A DNA stretch of 64,000 bases from Pseudopyrenochaeta lycopersici. Lineage: Eukaryota > Ascomycota > Dothideomycetes > Pleosporales > Pseudopyrenochaetaceae. Positions 58,680 to 64,000 of this stretch are shown in pieces. The DNA lies in contig NHZP01000006.1 of assembly GCA_003313425.1 (NCBI GenBank), positions 434,001 to 498,000 on the forward strand, in the 5' to 3' direction. Positions within the stretch are counted from its first letter, which is position 1. Every line of letters starts with the position of its first letter. A program made the position numbers and the translations under genes. Below the pieces are notes generated by a model. That model was not told the origin of the DNA. It searched no databases and saw only the letters and a program-made list of their open reading frames with translations.

Positions 58680-61079
58680 CTAAACTACTGGAGGCTGAAG
58701 ACCAAGCTCGGAAATATCTACCAAATGTTAGCGTGAACTCATCTGCACCCAGTGACTGCAGGCAAAAACCTTACCTGCGTGGTCTCCTGTATGATCCTTG
58801 CGCCCCTTTTTGGGTCCATATCTCGACCAAAAAGCCTTTTGGAGGTCGTCCAAGTAGACGAGTATGAGCGTCAGAACGGGAAGTGCGATGCCCAATACAA
58901 GCAGAGAAATGCCGAAGGTTGTAGTGTTCCTGTGGAACGGGAAGATGTCTCGATCAGCGCCGAAGTACTGCAGGGCAAGGGTAATAGGCATCGTGATCCA
59001 AATAACCTTGATGAGTTAGTAATGAACGGAGCGGACACTAGTAAAACCAAATAAAAGTCGTTTCGTACGAGGACGCTGATTTTAGTACTGCGACTGGTAT
59101 CGACTGCCGCCTGTTGCAATGCAATGGTAGCCTCAGTACTCGTGCGATTCAAGTCATGTATCCCGTGGCTAATTTGGATGTTTCTGTTCCTCATCTCGTG
59201 CGCGTGTCGCGTGAACTCCTGGCACTCGGATGCCATGTACAAGGACAGCTTTCGCTTCAGGTTAGATCTTGATGCCGTTGCACTTGGCTGGGACTTACAA
59301 TTCTGTTTGATTCTTTGCACGACTCATCCAACAGTAGCAGCTTCTGTCGCAAATTACCAATCTCCTGGAAGGAGTTTTCCAGGCTTTGAAAAGCCTGTAA
59401 AGTTGCCCGGTCGTGCATATCCGAAAAGAAGCGGATGCCGCCATTGGCAGCAGTGAATGCGGTCCAGGCTTGAAGTGTCTTCTTAGACATCGCGCGTAGC
59501 TTGCGCAACAGCATGGTTATCTCGGCCAGTTGTTGTGTGTCGTGTTGAATACTAGTTCCGGGAGTTTTCGTAAGTCTAACTGCATGGGTTTCTTTCTATA
59601 GTAGATGAGTTAGTTGAAAGTCAACGTTGAAACCGTACTTACCCAAGTCTCTACCCCGTATTCAACATTATTAACGAGCCATTCCCATCCTTTCAAGACC
59701 GATTGCATTCTCACATCGATCGTCTGCAACCAATATCGTCGTGGATTCCAGGAAGCTTCCTCGGCGTGAACTATCAGCTCGCCGTCTCCATCAGTAGCAA
59801 AATAATCTTCGTTTGGTTCTTCGTCTTCTTCTTCTTCATCATCATCTCCATCTTCCTCGGTCTGATCTCCCTCCATCTCCACTTCATCTTTACCACCTTT
59901 AATTTTGGGGTCGGAGGGTGTCTTAACAAAACCCCAACCAGTCCACTTGAACTCGTCCCTGCCGCAAAGGACTATGGAAACATGAGATTCCCGAATCACG
60001 TGCTTACACAGACCCCTGTGCTCTTTCTTTTGAGTACACTCAAGAGGCAGGTAGGAAATATCCGACCATACCTTCCCCAAGTGTTCATATTTGGTATCTG
60101 ACTTTGCAACCGACCGAACATCCTCGCATAAGGTCAGAAATGGCAAATGGAATTCCAGAACAAACATTGAGAATTGCTACAACACTGTGAGCTGAAAGTT
60201 ACTTGATGGCCAGCAAACCATGACTACTTACCGGTAATTGTACTCGTATCGAAGTTTCTAAGCCGATGTGCTTGGCGATTGTATCTCGTAAGGGAATGCG
60301 TTGATGACAATACACAGTTTCTGCTAGTACCAAGGCAAGCTCTGGAGTCAAACCATGGATATATCTGTATTGCGTTAACCCCCAGTCCATCAAAATATTG
60401 ATTATCATATAATTTGAAACTGGTACGGAATGCAAGACGACCAAAAGTGGTAAGCTTGGGAACCAGGGTCAATGACCCAGCAAAGTACCAAGAATTGACT
60501 AGCTGTTTGGCCCAAACGTACTGCCTGGATCGAATTCTGAGGCGGATCTACTTCACGGGTCTCATGAATTGTAGACTGTTCACGTAGATGCTTGTAAATT
60601 CTGGGGAAAGGGGGGTAACGAATATAGGAATTTGCTCACATCAATCGACGATCCGCATCGGGGCGCCAGGAATTGAATCGCTGAGTTTGTTAGCTTGGAC
60701 AAGAATGGACCAAACTCCTATTTACCGATGTTATGATGGCATCTCGTAATAAGTCCGGTGTTAGCCACTCGGGGTATCCAGGATACGGCCGACGAGTTTT
60801 CGATTTGAATTCACGGTCATCCAGTCTGGCCCTGGCCGAATCTTGACCAGACGTGTCGTTCCGCGATTTGAAGAATTTCTCCAGGACCCAACGTCTCCAA
60901 GACGGAATAGAGCTCACATTATCCTGGAGAAAAGCAGCCACAATATCCCGCTCAAAGCCAGATAGGTATGCTAGTGTTTGGAAGAACAGACGATCCTCTA
61001 ACGGTCGAGGTGTTGAAAACTTGGCCAGCCAGTGTCTCACTTGTCGCTCCCTTTGAACACTCCTAATATGCCTGTTCAT
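58680..61079 (-). CDS. CorA-like membrane protein, copy B
   Basis: A paralogue of the gene at 43.7-45.9 kb with more introns. Supported minus-strand exons: 61079-60726, 60680-60640, 60600 to about 60500, about 60450-60232, 60176-59643, 59595-59299, 59254-59069, 59006-58775 and 58717-58680. The junction between exons 3 and 4 (60,400-60,520) is unsettled: two frames are open there and the splice phase does not close simply. The soluble N-terminus contains YPGYPEWLTPDLL and IIYKHLRE. The middle has FVLEFHLPFLTL and a very acidic run (about 15 Asp/Glu near 59,835). WNPRRYWLQTIDVRM matches copy A. Helices (IGNLRQKLLLLDESC, then a long one) lead to two membrane spans (WITMPITLALQYFG and ISLLVLGIALPVLTLILVYL). 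The GMN motif is absent. Function unknown. Confidence 0.6.
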
Positions 61080-64000
61080 TTGGTTGCTCTTGGTAGGGTG
61101 CTAGAAAACGATCAAGTACAGATAAGATCGATAATAGAGTGAAGGATCGATCTGTTTACTCTGTAGATTGAACTTTCTCTTAGATAGTGATCGAGTCATG
61201 CTCATAAAAGGCCCTGGTCTGTGTAAAGTCCACTGCTCCTAGGCCTCAGAATGCGCCAGAAACCAGTATCCTCCTGTAATCAGGACAAGGGGCGCTACTC
61301 AAATAAAATGACAAGTATCATAGAATAGATAAATGAAGGAAATAGAGTAGATGTAAAGTCAAAGATGGAAAGTTGTCTGCTGAAGCGACTTCCTGAGCGA
61401 TCTTTGGGGCATTGCTGAAGCCGATGTATACTGCTCTAGACCAGATGACTCCTTCGAGCTTCCAACCCTTGACAGGCGGAAGACCGCCATTGCCCATCGA
61501 CACGTTTCGTAATATAAGTCGACATGCACAAGGTCACGATCGCGTCTAGAGGGCGTCGTGCCTGGCATTTTCTGGAGGCTATGCTGAGGACTCGGACGAA
61601 TGGATTCAGATTGACCGCGATTGACTAAAGGATGTTTGTCAATTCGTATTCAACCATTCATTCGGTTGATTGTAGAATGGCGGACTGACCAAAAATGCTG
61701 CGATGTTTGAATCGAGGTGGTTTGCGACGAGGCAAATGTCAGCCTTCTTTGGGCATTGGGCTTCCGTGCGTCAGCCTGCATGAAGGACATGCCAGCACAC
61801 TTGAAGCGCCACACGTGAATGCAGCTCGGAGATGGCCCGAATGTATGCCCGATTTTCGTCATGTGAGCATCCTATGGTGTTTCTGGGTCGGCCGTAGAGC
61901 ACGGTCAAATTGATCGTTGTCTCACACTCCAGCTCGTTGCCCGCTCGAATAGAGATGGTGCACTATGTATTGCCAACGTCCGTTCAATCTTTTCGCGGAT
62001 ACCTGTCCGTGGCTTGCCTTTCGGCAGAAAGTGAAGGACGTACTTCGAGAGCATATGAAGCCAAGACCGGGCGGCTGAGCCTCCATGCCCATGTGTTGCA
62101 ATGAAACCAACACTTAGATGCCACGTCGAATAATCTGCTGCGTGACCCAGCAGTCTGGTATAAGAGCCTCGTTCTCTTCACCGGAAAATTGGCTGTGCGA
62201 GAGGTTGATAGAGCCTGGGTTTGTCGAATGTAACACTGTCGAGACGAAAGCTCAGTGAATGTGTTTGAAACGCATACATCGATCTTGAGTCTTTTCGATC
62301 TGGCATTATGTGGCAACCAAGAAAGCGACAGGGTAAATGGAAGCTCCCTTAGTAAGGGGAGATATTAAAAATAGACTCAGCAATGTAAAGTGTTCACGCG
62401 AATTCACCAAAGCCATCCCAATAATGCGTTGTTCACTGACCTCTGTGCAGATACTGCACGTCTCAAGAAACCGCCTTCAACATACCAGCCGCAGATTTTT
62501 CGACGCCTTGATCGGCCTGTCCGGTAACTGACTCGAGCGGTCTATCTCATCCCATCGTTGATTTGAGGAAAGTCAATGGTCTGAAAGGATGGCAGATTGC
62601 TCCGGTTGTACCGTACTCCGACATCTTCCCGTTCTCAGATGCACTCGTTTCAACCACCATAGCCACCGCCCAAGTTATTGATCGATAAAGTTTGCCGGAG
62701 GTGCAAAAATGCCAGAGCTAGTGCGATGCGAAGCAGAGTTCACTTCAATTGCACTTTAGAAGTGTGACAATTCCCGCACCTACCGTATCCGCAGGACGGA
62801 CAGGCGGTGGCCTTGTACGGTATGGAAGGATATGCGCAATAACAACACTGCCATACAAACGCGTATTTCTTCTTGCCCTAGCATATGTAAGAATGCTTCC
62901 CATACTTCGCTCACAGATGCTGCTGGAGGCTTACAAAGGTCTGGAAAGGTACATCTGGGCCATGCCTTAGTAGTGCAAGCTCCAGTGCAGGGGATGACAC
63001 GGTCCCGATTACCATTTCCTGGTGAACACTCACGGCGAGGCCATCCTCCGCTCGTCGTGTATGCCTCGTGCTCCCGTTATGACCGCCCCCAATACCCTGA
63101 CCCACAGGAGCCGCTCGACATGAGCGGCCACTACCATTTGTCCTCCACCGTGTCAAAGAGTAGGGAGTGTTGTCCGGATTGCAATTGGCCATTAATAATG
63201 GTTCCTCTTAACCTTCTGGAATCAGTCGAAATTTATACGGAGTGCGGAAGGATGCGGGCTGTGGAAGGATGCGGGCTGTGAAGCTCGTTCATGGGAACCA
63301 GAGACGCGCAACGAGACAGGTGCGTGAGAAAAACGGATTGCCGGTAAGGCTTCTGTCGTAAGTAAGCCATTGCGTGAGAATGACAGCCATGCTCTCAGTG
63401 CGCGGTCATACTCAGCACGCAAGGGGGGATTGCTGCGTGCCTTGAGCGCTGCAGAGAATCGCGCACTAATGAAAGACTGCCAGGTAAACAGTAGGGAAGA
63501 AATTGAGAGCCATTGAGCTTGTGGTAACGCTGTCGTTGTGAGAAGCTAGATGGACTGGGTTGGTGAGTGTTAAGAAAGCGCTCACCTCAGAGCTTCTTGG
63601 CAAAGAGATCGTGCTCCCAGATTCCTCAGGCTACCCAGGCTACGAACGTTCGATTCGAGAATCAGCTCTTGCAATGTCGAAGGTATCTGAGGATCTTCTT
63701 TGCTTTTTTTTTTAATATATTTGATCTTTGTGGGTTGAGCTCTGCGCTTCCAGCGCATCATGCAGGTACTAGGGTTCACGAGAACGCCGCACTCGCTCAA
63801 AGAATTGGACGCTACCGCGAAGCCTCACTCCAAGAAGGACCCCTTCGGCCGGCTTTCATCGAACGTTACAATCATGGGTGTTACTCGGATAAATTGTACA
63901 GCTGTTCTTCCCGTCTGCACCAACGCGAGCAACATGAGCTAAAGGAAGTAGGCACAAGGCTATCAAGCAAACAGCAAATTTAGATCAGTCAGTCAATCTT
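61080..64000. other. no supportable gene to right edge
   Basis: 2.9 kb. Short frames only; the longest (138 codons from 63567) has no ATG at its start and no domain. A 17-base tandem pair lies at 63246-63279 and a T-run near 63,702-63,712. It could include the promoter of copy B and part of an unseen neighbour. Confidence 0.45.
63246..63279 (+). repeat. tandem duplication of a 17-base unit
   Basis: GGAAGGATGCGGGCTGT occurs twice in direct succession without mismatch. Two copies only, in intergenic sequence. Confidence 0.9.

Noticed and set aside
63567..63983. 138-codon plus-strand frame near the right edge
   Set aside because: No ATG start, an internal poly-T-derived Phe run and no recognisable content.
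1..64000. CRISPR arrays, ribosomal RNA genes, telomere repeats, complete transposons, polyketide or peptide synthase genes
   Set aside because: Looked for on both strands; no regular repeat-spacer series, rRNA core, TTAGGG array, transposase/integrase motif or synthase domain was seen.

Overview
This is nuclear DNA of a filamentous ascomycete (Pezizomycotina; a dothideomycete is my best guess, but nothing here proves the class). The signs are protein genes split by short GT-AG introns of about 44-75 bases, fungal-type families (DHA2 and sugar MFS transporters, a YAT amino-acid permease, vanillyl-alcohol-oxidase-type flavoenzyme, Stt4, a germinal-centre kinase), a tRNA with an intron after position 37, no operons, and intergenic gaps of 0.5-5.5 kb. 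Gene models below were spliced by hand. Where exon lengths are quoted, the spliced length is a multiple of three and ends at a stop. For genes that extend beyond the first in-frame ATG, I chose ATG starts rather than GTG/TTG.

Layout. 1-8.8 kb: a gene cut by the left edge, a secreted dienelactone hydrolase, a coiled-coil orphan, a DHA2 drug-type MFS transporter and an RBR-type ubiquitin ligase. 8.8-28.4 kb is a housekeeping block with long GC-rich leaders: a C2H2 zinc-finger regulator, a large conserved fungal protein of unknown role, a Ste20/germinal-centre kinase and the eight-exon phosphatidylinositol 4-kinase Stt4. 29.6-43.1 kb: a small membrane protein, a vanillyl-alcohol-oxidase-like flavoenzyme with an in-frame stop, a sugar/polyol transporter, an epimerase-type NAD(P) enzyme, an intron-containing tRNA-Glu(CTC), and an arginyl-tRNA-synthetase-like protein that lacks the class I signature residues. 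43.7-64 kb is gene-poor: two distant CorA-like membrane paralogues (43.7-45.9 and 58.7-61.1 kb) flank an aldo-keto reductase, a 5'-truncated tRNA-Gln and an amino-acid permease. The gaps of 45.9-51.4, 55.3-58.7 and 61.1-64 kb hold no gene I can support.

Functionally, the middle block is signalling (kinase, PI4P synthesis, transcription factor). The 31-43 kb stretch looks accessory and catabolic or biosynthetic: uptake of a sugar or polyol, oxidation of a phenolic-type substrate by a gene now probably broken, and an epimerase/reductase. The most unusual protein is the ArgRS-like one: it keeps the ArgRS layout and the C-terminal anticodon-binding domain but not the catalytic HIGH and KMSKS-type residues, so it may have a non-canonical role.
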